Shown: piece after piece, positions 54,147-64,000 of the stretch
How positions within the stretch are numbered: the first letter of the stretch is position 1
Layout: every line of letters begins with the position of its first letter
Assembly: GCA_035771175.1 (NCBI GenBank)
Contig: CM069599.1
Coordinates: forward strand, 32,955,562 to 33,019,561
Length of the DNA stretch: 64,000 bases
Reading direction: 5' to 3'
Source of the DNA: Paratinospora sagittata
Lineage: Eukaryota > Streptophyta > Magnoliopsida > Ranunculales > Menispermaceae
Made by a program: the position numbers and the translations under genes
Notes under the pieces: model-generated
The model's input: only the letters and a program-made list of their open reading frames with translations
Database searches by the model: none
What the model was told of the DNA's origin: nothing

Positions 54147-54939
54147 TAGGGGTGTTCATCAACCCGACCGAACCGAACTTTTTGGATTGGTTTGGATTGG
54201 GTTAAATAGATAGTTTGGGTTGGGTAGAGTTCTAAAATACCTAACTTGATCGGTTTGGGTTGGGTCATGGGTTCAACCCATAAAAAATCGAATAACCCGA
54301 CCCAAACTAAACCCTAGTATTAGTCTCAAAGTCATAAATTTTACAATTATATATTTATGATTTAAAGCTTTAGTAATTTAAAAACAAAAAAAAAGCTTAC
54401 TAATGCGAGCTTAACAATCATAATAACTTAAAATTGATTTTTTTTTATCTTTTTTTGTCTTTTTTGGCTTGACTGTGTATTTGTGTCTTTTACTTATTCT
54501 ATCTTATCTGTTCTTATGTGTATTTTTCCAACTATTTGGTAAGAATTTTTAGTATTTAACTATTAACACTTTTTAGCAATGTAAAAGTAAGTCACTGTAA
54601 CAAATTATGTTCATATCAAGTTTTAAAGATTAAACTAACAAGAGAATTGGATCGTCATCATGAGCATGGGTTTCATAATCACCAATCTAAGCCATTGTAA
54701 TAACTTACTGTTAATATTGAGTAAAAGAAAAGGACCACCATAATTTGCTTTGTAGCAATTATTTTGTAAATTATTGTTCGAAATTATCAAAATTAGGCCC
54801 AAGTCCAAACTGATCTACCGACCCAACCCAAATCGAACCCGAACTATTTGGGTTGAGTTAGATTTTAAATTTAGCAACCCTAACTGTTTGGGTTAGATTA
54901 AATTTTGATCTGACCTAACCCGATCCATATACACCCCTA
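54147..54939. mobile_element. MITE-like element with TAGGGGTGT ends
   Basis: TAGGGGTGTTCATCAACCCG at the left and CGATCCATATACACCCCTA at the right are imperfect inverted repeats rich in AACCCGACC words. The interior is AT-rich and non-coding. The ends suggest an hAT-type MITE, but no 8-bp target duplication was found. Confidence 0.55.
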
Positions 54940-55902
54940 AACAAAAATTTACTATTGTCACATCTACTATTATTGTAGCCTCTCGAAGCACTCAACTACT
55001 CAATCAAAATGTGGTCGAACTTTTCTATTTTAATTCTTTAAAAGAAAACCTTCAATGGGATTAGGGAGAGGTAAGCCAGTTGGGGTTGGATTTTTATGTC
55101 GGCGCGACAACCTGAAAGTGATTCTATTTTTTCCTTTCAACTTAGAGTCACCTCTATTGCCATGTTGATGTGATATTAACATATCATAAATACTGTAAGG
55201 ATCATGCTAGGGGTACAAATGTAGAAACTAGGGTTGAAAACTCAGTTGTTCTACCAATGGCATGGAAATGCGTTGCAGAGGTAAGAACTCGGGCTGAAAA
55301 CCTAAGTGTTCTATCACAAGTTTCCACTTTTTTACGTTTAGCCTTGTTGATATTGTCACACTTGAAATATTTTTAAAGTAGTTTTAAATATCATTTTTTT
55401 TTTTGTAAAACATATAGTTATTAAAATTTTAAAAAAAATGTTAATCTAACTACAATAAATACAACTTCAAATATAATTATACATACATATTCATTAAATA
55501 TACATATATTAAACATCTAAAGCCGTATAATAAACTATTCAATAAATATATATATATAATTACACTTAAAAGTTAAATTTTATTGTAATTTGATTAGCTT
55601 TTTTCGAAATTAATTTAAGTCGATGTCCTTTGTTATTACTAGTCCATTATAAGTGTAAATTGATCTATTTATTTCAAGCATTGAACTTCACTTTTTTTCT
55701 CTTTACATCTTGTTCAGCTATGCCCATATGGGCATGTAAATCTGATAACATATGAGCATGAAAGCTCCTAAAACATGGTCTCCAAAAGGAAACAGCTTTC
55801 AGAATACAATCTGAAAGTGAGGATGACAAATATTTACACTTATAATTGAGATACAGAAACTATTATATACAGAGGAACATGGAGGTTGAATTACAGTAAA
55901 GC
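54940..55902. other. Intergenic DNA
   Basis: Includes a GTCGGCGCGACAACCTGAAA patch near 55098 that looks like a common plant repeat fragment, then AT-rich DNA and the 3' flank of the DnaJ gene. No gene was seen. Confidence 0.4.
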
Positions 55903-57324
55903 TTAAATGTAAGGGTTGATATGGGAGGAGTAATCACGGGTTCCTGCACCCTCCCATCCCATCCACTCTTCCCACAAGTCCCAGTCAGGTTCACACATCC
56001 CCCTCATTCGTTCATCATCTTCTGTGTAGGAACTGCTGCTACTCTCATTGAACGATTCTGACAAGTCCATTGTGTTGTTGTACTTTCCTCTCAAACTATT
56101 CATCACAATCTGCATTGCACCACAAGATATTCCCACATTAAACATAAGAAAATACAGAAATGAATTTATGTGTTCCCAGTTGCAATGATAAAATTATAAC
56201 TTCGATTGTGCTGCCTATATTTGCATATCTTTAAACACATTCTGTCTTAAGCCCGAATAAGAAATGAGGGTTGCAATAGGAAGCTGATCATATCTCATGT
56301 AAAACCTTGTCAGATCAACTGTAACATAATACTAGTAAATCAGATTAACAACGCCCTTGACCGAGTAGAGTGGAGGTAACAAATTCAAGTAGTCAACCTC
56401 ATATAATTGGAAAAAAGGCTTTAATTAGTTGGGTTTGAGTTAGAGTTGAGTTGAGCTGTGATGATAATATGGAAGAAAACCTAAGAAAAATGACCATTTT
56501 TGTTAATGTCTATATATATTTGATATGAATAGTTGGGTGTCTACGCATCAGCTATGGCTTTTTAGTCAGTTTCTAACAGTTTAATCCATATGAAGACTCG
56601 AACCATGAAAGCTTGCTTAAGGTTTTTGGATGGTATTAAAAGTTTTGTATTCACGGTTATAATGGTAAGTTTATTATACTATGAAATGAAATCCTTTACG
56701 AGAAAAAAAAAAAAAAAAAAGAAGAAAAAAGTAAACTAAAACCAAACAATCCTAATTTTTTTGTTTCCCATCTTGATTTATCAATAGAAAGAAAAACTTT
56801 CAAAGTGATCAATAAATCATTTCTCCAAAACTCGGGATTCCGTCAATACTAATAATAAACAAGAAAAAGAAATAGGTAATCAAACAGCAACAAGATGCAA
56901 TCAAGAAGAAGAGAAGAAAGGGATTTTAGAGTAGAAGCATACGTTGTAGGCTTCGTTGATACGGTGAAACTGTACCCCGCAATTGCTTCCCTTGCACACA
57001 TCCGGATGATACTGCACAAATAAACACAAATCCTAATCCATCCCCCTCCTCTTCTTCACCAATTCAAAAATCATCTGAAACTCCAAAAAAAACAAAAAAG
57101 GAAAAGGTAAAAAGAGAAGAAGAAAGAACCTGCAAAGCGAGCTGTCTGAAAGCTTTCTTGACCTCCCATTCAGAAGCCCCTGGCTGTATTCTCAATGTTC
57201 TATACTGACTCGTCAGCCTCTCCCCAGAAGAAGAAGCGTAAGAAGCACGACAGAGCCTATTTGCGCTTCTCTTCTGAGTCCATACGCCCCCTCCTCCGTT
57301 CACAGTCCCTACCGCCGTCGCCAT
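55903..57324 (-). CDS. DnaJ8-like chloroplast J-domain protein
   Basis: Three exons on the minus strand: 57130-57324, 56943-57011 and 55903-56109. GT-AG junctions join to 156 residues. Residues 1-38 are rich in Ser, Ala, Arg and basic residues with few acids, as in a chloroplast transit peptide. The J domain follows: [20 protein letters not shown], then the HPD tripeptide in [12 protein letters not shown] coded by exon 2, then [12 protein letters not shown] is the part that stimulates Hsp70 ATPase. The C-terminus, [21 protein letters not shown] and ending [10 protein letters not shown], is the signature of the small plant DnaJ8 family. Those proteins are stromal co-chaperones with links to photosystem stability; the role here is inferred from the family. 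The protein is complete, with an acidic Ser/Glu-rich insert between the J domain and the tail. Confidence 0.93.
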
Positions 57325-57981
57325 TTTTACTTCTTTCTAAGTTTCTCTGTTTCTCTGTTTCTCTGTTTGTGAAACGAAGACGAAGATGAGAAGGAAAAAG
57401 AACAAAGGAAGCGTATTTGTAAATGAGAAATTGAATGAAGAAGGTGGAACCCACTTGGATTACTTTCTCCGTGACTCTGATTTTGATTTTGATGTGATTT
57501 GATTTGATTTGATTCGTCGCCATTATTAAAAAAAAAGAGAGGCTTCAGAACCAATTATTATAAGATATGAATGATGAGGGTAGGTATTAAGCAAAGACAC
57601 GTGTGAAGTGGGCTGAATGGGTGAAAGGAAGGTTGAGCTAATAAGAAGATGATTGCAACACGTGTAAAGGAGGAGAGAGAGGGTTGTTTATTAGTTCGTG
57701 GTGGAAGGGAGCATGGGATAAGCTTTCGGTGTGGGAAAAGGACAGGTGCTAGGAAAAGAGGAGGAGGGGAGGTCCTCATCCATAGGTGTTTTGTTTGGTA
57801 GAACTGACGTGACCCGTCGTGTTTTGCTGAATGAGATGAAATCAAATGTTTATCCATTCAATCATGTTCTCAAGCTGAATAAGATTAGAAATTAGGCTGC
57901 TTTTGGTCGACGAAAAGAAGAACAAAATTCAAAAAGTCAAAAATCAGATAATAATGTTTTATTATTTTTTTTAAATAGTTA

Positions 57982-58012
<31 letters not shown>

Positions 58013-58720
58013 AAAAAAAAATTATTTTTGAGTTTTAATTTAATTCATATTTTATATTTTTAAAATTTTAAATATAAAAATTTATATTTGAATCATAAGT
58101 TAAAAAAAGCCTTTTAACTCTTTTTATTTTTTTTCTTCAAGATAAAGGTTTAAGTTTGACACAGAAAATGTTTTTGGTGTTAAGTAATGATAAAATTATT
58201 TAAAATAATAATTAAGAATAAATAAATAAATCTTCTATTGAATGATAAAATTTTCCTATTATATTTAATCAATGGAAAACACAAAAGTGAGTGGAGAAAA
58301 TAAAAAAAATAAAAAAAGGGTGATACCCTCACCTACATCTATTTTAAAAAAAAGATTAATACAAAAGATACTATGAATGTTAATATCATTATTTAACGTT
58401 AATACTTAAATATATTAAAATATAAATATATTTAAAAATATTACGTAATATAAATAATTCTTCTCAAACGGTCACTTCTGTAGATTTTGCGATCAAAGCG
58501 GATGAGACGTTGTCGCATCGTGATACTAAACAAGGCCTGAGACTCCGTTGCTGTGGAGGTAAGTTGTATTTATTTAACCATTTAAAGCCAACTACTCCTA
58601 AAAATAATGATATATAAAAATTGTCAATTGCTTCGATTTTTATTTGACCTACTTGGCCTCGAGCCTTAAATGACTAAAATCTCAAGCTTGACCGAGCCTC
58701 TACCAAACAGACGTGTTAGA
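57325..58720. other. DnaJ promoter side and intergenic DNA
   Basis: The first 250 bases are the likely leader and promoter of the DnaJ gene, with TTTCTCTG triplicated at 57343-57366. Beyond is AT-rich DNA with a TA run near 57980. No gene was seen. Confidence 0.45.
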
Positions 58721-59463
58721 TAAGGGTGTAAGTAAATGACCGATCCGACCTAATTCGATCTGATGGGTCAGATTTAATTTTATTATCAAGTTGGTCGGAA
58801 TAATTTTTTAGCAATTCAACCATATCCGACCCGACCTCTTAAAATTTATAATAAAGATACAAAAAAATTATTACATATAAAGCCTCTAATTAAGAAGGTC
58901 GGTAACTCTCAACTACTTTTTTTAAATTATTGGGTTAGATGCTAAAAAAAATTAGATAAGAATCATAAGATGAGTGTTTTAGACTAAAAGAGAAAAGTTC
59001 TATTTTAGTCTCACATTGCTTATTGACAAGAATGAGAGACTCATTCTTTATAAAGGTCCATCAACTCTTTATTCATCATCATTCTTATAAGTTAAATTTA
59101 AGACTACCTTAATCTGTATATATATGAATTTTTCTAAAAAAAAAAAATTTTATCTTTTAAAGCTTAAATAGTAGTTTAATAAGCTTTCACATAATAATCT
59201 AACATATTTTATTACTATTAAAAATTTAAATAGTAGTTATTAAGCTTTAAAAAAAATTAACTAAATTTAAAAACTTTAAATTAGGCTATTTAAAAATAAA
59301 TATTAATAATTTTATTTTTAAAATCAGTTCGGTTCAATTTAAAAACCACAATCCGAAATTTAACTCAAATCAAACTTCTTAAAAATCAAACCAAACCAAA
59401 TCTAACAAAATATACAGGTTCAGTTAAATTTTGCAGTTAAAACCAATCTATTAACACCCCCTA
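58721..59463. mobile_element. Second MITE-like element related to the 54.1-kb one
   Basis: TAAGGGTGTAAGTAAATGAC at the left and CAATCTATTAACACCCCCTA at the right are weak inverted repeats; both sides carry GGTTCGG/CCGACC-type words. It is non-coding. Limits are approximate. Confidence 0.4.
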
Positions 59464-60158
59464 AATATCTTACCATTTTAATATTTCTAACAATTTCTAC
59501 TCTTATTTCATATTTGCAATTCAATGCTTACTTCTTAATAAATTAAATCATAATATCGCAAAAAAAAAAAAAAAAAAAAATCATATTCTTCTTTAAATTC
59601 AACAGTTCACCTCCCTAGATAGGCCCAAATCATATCATCCATGCCAAACCAAACTACCTAAGAAATTTAAGAGCAATAAATCTTATTTCATGTACCACAA
59701 ATTAAATCTCATGGCCTTCATCTAAATATCAAGTAAAAAAAAAAACATTAATGAAAGTGCCAATGGTTAATTAGGTACTGACACACACCTAACATCTCTG
59801 TCTTCAGAAGGTGTGATAAAGGTTGGAGGGCCGCCATGATTTGGAAAGCACACCAATCTCTATAGCTTTATTAACTTGAGAAAGCACATCATCTGCATCA
59901 CTGAAGGCAACCATAAAACTATTCTGAACAACAAACCATCATAAGAAGAATGTAGCAGAGCCAAAGATGTATCAAGTTCTTCAATAAGAAAATGTTAGAC
60001 CAAGGAAATTATTCACATGACTACTACTTTCAAACTCCTACATAGAAAATAGGCTGTAAACCAAGAAAGAAAAGTCATGGAAGACAATGACTCCGACTCT
60101 AAAACTCAGTGCCTACAACATTAAATATCTCCCCCCCCCCCCCCCCCCCAAAGTTGCT
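59464..60158. other. ZnF-C 3' flank
   Basis: AT-rich, with an A20 run near 59561 and a C19 run at 60131-60149 just past the ZnF-C stop codon. The 3' UTR of ZnF-C is expected here. Confidence 0.45.
60131..60149. repeat. C19 homopolymer
   Basis: Nineteen consecutive C, ten bases beyond the ZnF-C stop codon. On the transcribed strand it is a G19 run. Confidence 0.9.
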
Positions 60159-61088
60159 TCAACTGGAACCATCATCAATCAGACTCTCCATTGTATTTAC
60201 ATCCATGTCTGTTAGATCATCTTCTTGCTCCTTTCTTGTCTCTGTTTCTGCCACCTTGTTGTCCACAGGTGGCTCTAATTCTATGCTTGCCTGCTCTTCC
60301 ACCCCTTTCTTTTCAGCCTCTTCAATCCGATCTATTTCCCCTTTCTCTTCAGCCTCTTCAATCCCAATCCCATCGACTTCCCCTTTCTCTTCAGCCTCTT
60401 CAATCCCATCTACCTCTCCTTTCTCTTCAGCCTCTTCAATCCCATCTACCTCTCCTTTCTCTTCAGCTTCTTTGATGCCATCTGCTTCCACATCAACATC
60501 GTCCATTACACCCTTATTTCTCTCTCCAGACGGATCGTCGTTCCCTTGTGTAGTATCATCGAGGGTGGTGGCAGATGGAACAGAACCGCCATTTTCCCTT
60601 TGTGCCTGCAGAAGGGCCATATGTTTCTTACCCTTCATGTGACTAGCCATAACAGTTTGACTATGGCAGCCAACATGACAATCTTCACACCAATATCTAA
60701 ATTTTTTCTTCTTCAAATCCTGGGTCTTCTGTTTTTTCTTACCCGGCTGCTTCACTTTTCCTTCCTGCTTTTTCCCAAGTTTCTGTTTTGGACTGCCACT
60801 GCTCTTTACAAGCTTGATGGGCTTATCAGTTTTCTTTTCCAATGAAGTAGAGCCACCCGGTTGCTTTTCTGCAGTTTTATTTGCCTTCAATTCTCCCTCC
60901 CTCGCTTTATGCTTCCTCCCACGGAGATGGTCATTCAGACCTTGCTCAGATGTTGCACTCACCTTGCAGAGTGCACAACTCCACTCCTTGTGGGGTTTCT
61001 TCTTTGGGCCACTTAAAGTCAGCTCACCAGCTCCTATTGCAGCTATTTTTCTTTTTGTCCCAGCAACACTGGCGCTTGCTGACTTAGC
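60159..61088 (-). CDS. ZnF-C: last exon of a third U1-type zinc-finger paralogue
   Basis: An open stretch on the minus strand starts after a TTGCAG acceptor at the same place as exon 3 of ZnF-A (AKSASASVAGTKRK against AKPVSSNVPATNGK). It runs 309 codons to a stop at 60159. It has two U1-type C2H2 fingers: CALCKVSATSEQGLNDH...RKH near exon residue 38 and CEDCHVGCHSQTVMASH...KKH near 133. A basic linker follows, then an acidic tail with about four 12-residue repeats of the EEAEEKGEVDGI type. The order of fingers and tail matches ZnF-A with the middle fingers missing. Exons 1 and 2 were not found between 61137 and 64000, so the intron is longer than 2.9 kb or the exons have diverged. RNA binding is inferred from the finger class. 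Confidence 0.75.
   Translation of the reverse strand, partial: AKSASASVAGTKRKIAAIGAGELTLSGPKKKPHKEWSCALCKVSATSEQGLNDHLRGRKHKAREGELKANKTAEKQPGGSTSLEKKTDKPIKLVKSSGSPKQKLGKKQEGKVKQPGKKKQKTQDLKKKKFRYWCEDCHVGCHSQTVMASHMKGKKHMALLQAQRENGGSVPSATTLDDTTQGNDDPSGERNKGVMDDVDVEADGIKEAEEKGEVDGIEEAEEKGEVDGIEEAEEKGEVDGIGIEEAEEKGEIDRIEEAEKKGVEEQASIELEPPVDNKVAETETRKEQEDDLTDMDVNTMESLIDDGSS
60310..60480 (-). repeat. 36-bp coding minisatellite in ZnF-C
   Basis: About four to five copies of a 36-bp unit, each coding for 12 residues rich in Glu. One copy carries an extra GI pair (6 bp) and all keep the frame. Confidence 0.85.
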
Positions 61089-64000
61089 CTGCAACAGAAC
61101 AATCAAGAACAGTCCCATAATACATGAAACAATCACAGGAATAGCTACCGATGTGTCAAACTGGCTTTCATGATGCTAAATGCAGCACAGTTGGCTGGTA
61201 GTGGACTAACATAGCTAATAATTAAGCTTAACATTTAGATACTGGCACCATTGAGCAGATTTAGCTTTCAAGCCAGGTATCGACAATGATCTATGCTTAA
61301 GTACTTAATATGATATTCTGACTGCAGAATCCAATATAAGGTGTTCAAAACTTCAACGAGTAACCCTAGCTATGATGTTATCATACTTTGTAGTTTGTTC
61401 AATGAACTGCAATCCTACTTTATACAGCTTTTGATTCAACTTTTAATTATGGATTAACTACTCTTTCATAGGTACTATGTAATACATACACCTCTATCGA
61501 CATGTAAACATAGAAACGTCACACACTCAAAAATTATTATGCTTCACGGCATTTTGGGGTACAGGTACATGAGTGCTCGTTGCACTGGCTGTGGGTTAAA
61601 TTATATATTTATAGGTTTCTTTTTTTCAAATCTCTGAGATCAGATTAAAATCTCTGGTGTGATGACCACATTTTAAAATCCATGATATCATGACATGTTT
61701 TCCAAGTGAAATATGCTTCATGACTCCTGTAGAAGAGGATGTGAAAGGTTTTGAAAGTTGAGAAAGGATGTCTAAAATTACGAGGCATAATACTAATTCT
61801 TTAGGTATTCTTTCACACCCACCTCAGCTCATGAAGAAGCATTAAATACACGAGCTTTCGGTAAGTCATATATTTTTGCTCTATGCACGAAAATCATGCA
61901 CATCTTACAATGAGCATTTGAAGGTGAAGGCAACTCATGGAATGTGCCTTCTTTAGCACCTATGAGGTTGCTGCATGCCATAAGCAGAGATTTCATACCA
62001 CAAATAGTCGTGGAATGCCTCACAGACATTAAAATAATTATTGTTTGCCAATAAAAAGACTTAAGCCCCATGCTTTCGGTCCTGCATATTGACCTATGGT
62101 CAAAGGTTGTCAAACTAAAAACATGATGGAGAATAAGAAACACATTTCAAGCTGCCTCTCAGCCACCAAATCCAACTGAATGTCTAACCTAAGGCCAAAG
62201 GTTTACACAGTATAGCAAATTTCCTTAACATGATATTATGAATTTATAATTGAAAGGACCTAATAATTAACTATAGCAAATAACAAGAAATATGTAGAAA
62301 GTACGTCAAAAGCTTATTATGTCAATGAAAACCTTGATTCCCACAAGAATGTCCACCTTAGGGAAAAAATGTACAGATTGTGATACATGTAGCTGTAGGT
62401 GTCAGATTGTGCAAACCCTAGAAGAAAAAATATATTTAATAGATGTTTAAAACTTTGCAAGCTATATACCATGACAACCACAAAAATAATTGAAAGAATA
62501 CAAGAAACTTCACTACCAACTTTTCTAGTGGGACAAAAGGTTCATAATTCTAGCAGACTATTCCATGTTCACGGAGCCTTTGCAAGTAAAATTTGAATGT
62601 CAATGGAATTTCATCCACACATTCCTTGAGCAAGACTCCCTTTCTAGTTTCCACTTATGTGAGCCACTTTCTTCATAACATTTAGAAGTGAAATGAATCC
62701 CGCAAAACACACACACACACAAAAATCCAAATTAGATAATAGTCGTACATGCCAATCCCATGGAACATTCATTCAAGCATCAATCTCAGACTTTCTAATG
62801 TTTTACACGTGCATGAACAAGATCAGACAATGCACTAATTTCACCTGAGACACAATAGACTTCAACTACACAACGAATGTGCTATCCCTAAATCAAGAGA
62901 CCAGGGTTGTTTATAGGCATACATGAAGCAAGACTACACAAAGAAGATTTGCTTGCCCCATAAAGTGGCTCATATCCATGCAACCAGCCTAAATGCATAA
63001 AAATACAAGTCCAAAATTACCATACCTTTTGCGTGATGGCACACTTTATCAGCTCTGACCAACTGACATATGAGGATGCAAAAAAAGAACAGCATTTTAA
63101 GCAAAATTTGGACATCAGATTTAAGTTTTACTCAACACTTACATCCCTATTTAACATTTTAACCTCCATAATAATTTCATGAACAAGGCTCTAAAAGATA
63201 TAGAATAACCGCATCCCACAAGAAAAGATTATTAGAAAGTTGCTCTTCTTTTTATGATTTTTGAAAGTTGGTCAAAGTATTTTTCTTCTTTAAAAAAAAG
63301 TAGTCAAAGTATGTAACTAATCAAATTTGTAAAACGCAAATGACAAAATATTTTTTTTCTCTCAAAGGTTCTCACAACATGAACTCCTAGACCAAAGCAT
63401 CACAATATCTACATTTTCTCTGGAACGTTCTTTCGAAGGGCCAGAATTCTTCTATAGGGCACTATAGAACCAATGGTTTCTTGGGATTTACATCAACTTT
63501 GAAACAAGTACAAAATCTGCTATTGCTCAAAAAGTTATCTGGAACCTTCCTATCTCGTTTTCTCCAATTGCAGCACTAGTTACACTCAAATTTAAGCCTA
63601 ACTTAACCACTTGGACAATGGATTTGATGACACAATAATTGCACAAACTACAAAGCTAAACTATTTTTCCAATAATAAGATAGATCAGATAGTTGTCCAA
63701 ATGATTAATGCAACGTTTCCACAAAGTCAATGGACTAAGGAATTGCTCTCACACAATTACCAGGAACCTCAGGCTACATTCTTGCAAACCATATTCAACG
63801 CTTCACGGGTTCTGTACAACAAAACCTCATCGTAGCAATAATGCAGCTAAATAAGAATTACATTTCTTAATTATAGCTAAATATATGATGTTTAAGGTAG
63901 TTGCGGCGCTTGTGATTAGAGATTCATATTCAATTGCTAATGAGGTATCTAGCATTTGGAAATATTGGGCCATGCCATTCTTAATGATCATCAACAAATC
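61089..64000. other. Probable intron or upstream DNA of ZnF-C
   Basis: No exon, transposon or RNA gene was recognised on either strand. It is less AT-extreme than other gaps and free of obvious repeats, which fits a long intron. Confidence 0.4.

Noticed and set aside
60109..60642. Plus-strand Ser/Pro-rich ORF of 177 codons
   Set aside because: Antisense shadow of the Glu-rich minisatellite of ZnF-C.
61829..62143. 104-codon minus-strand ORF
   Set aside because: No recognisable domain, odd composition and no splice context; probably intronic chance.
63611..63835. 74-codon plus-strand ORF
   Set aside because: No family resemblance and no neighbouring exon; cannot be supported.

Overview
This is a stretch of plant nuclear DNA, almost certainly from a eudicot. 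The genes have many GT-AG introns, the intergenic DNA is AT-rich, and the protein families are plant-specific (XTH, the SCPL type of serine carboxypeptidase, a DnaJ8-type chloroplast co-chaperone). LINE, Copia, chromovirus-like, PIF/Harbinger and foldback elements fill the gaps. The species cannot be fixed from the sequence alone.

Layout. 0.7-2.6 kb: decayed PIF/Harbinger transposon, minus strand. 3.4-4.5 kb: element of nested palindromes. 4.5-6.7 kb: 5'-truncated LINE with an open reading frame. 7.07-10.04 kb: intact four-exon XTH gene (+). 10.84 kb: tRNA-His(GTG). 12.5-13.6 kb: five-exon C1D gene (-). 14.3-18.7 kb: three-exon U1-type C2H2 zinc-finger gene (-), called ZnF-A. 21.0-29.6 kb: LTR retrotransposon (-) with both LTRs, PBS, PPT and a near-match target duplication. 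30.2-32.4 kb: inverted repeat enclosing a partial LTR and fragments of LINE and C1D. 32.4-36.6 kb: direct duplicate of most of ZnF-A and its upstream DNA, holding a shortened but open gene, ZnF-B. 36.7-41.0 kb: an LTR with a PBS, a 507-bp foldback element with a perfect 5-bp target duplication, a broken Copia element and a RACK1 pseudogene. 41.95-43.14 kb: TIR element carrying exon-like DNA. 43.5-47.3 kb: intact ten-exon SCPL gene (+). 48.7-53.8 kb: second Copia copy, split by a 2.3-kb LTR-like insertion. 54.1-54.9 and 58.7-59.5 kb: MITE-like elements. 55.9-57.3 kb: three-exon DnaJ8-like gene (-). 60.2-61.1 kb: last exon of a third zinc-finger paralogue, ZnF-C (-), whose 5' exons were not found in the window.

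The single-copy genes belong to unrelated processes (cell-wall remodelling, RNA processing, proteolysis or acyl transfer, chloroplast chaperoning) and form no pathway. The main local story is the zinc-finger family. Three related loci lie within 47 kb. One is a recent segmental copy that lost most fingers, duplicated another and fused exons 1 and 2 in frame. Rearrangement breakpoints there coincide with the edges of inverted repeats and transposons. I saw no CRISPR, operon-like or virus-derived system. The strongest candidates for something undescribed are the nested-palindrome element, the 507-bp foldback with LTR-like ends, and the reshaped ZnF-B gene.
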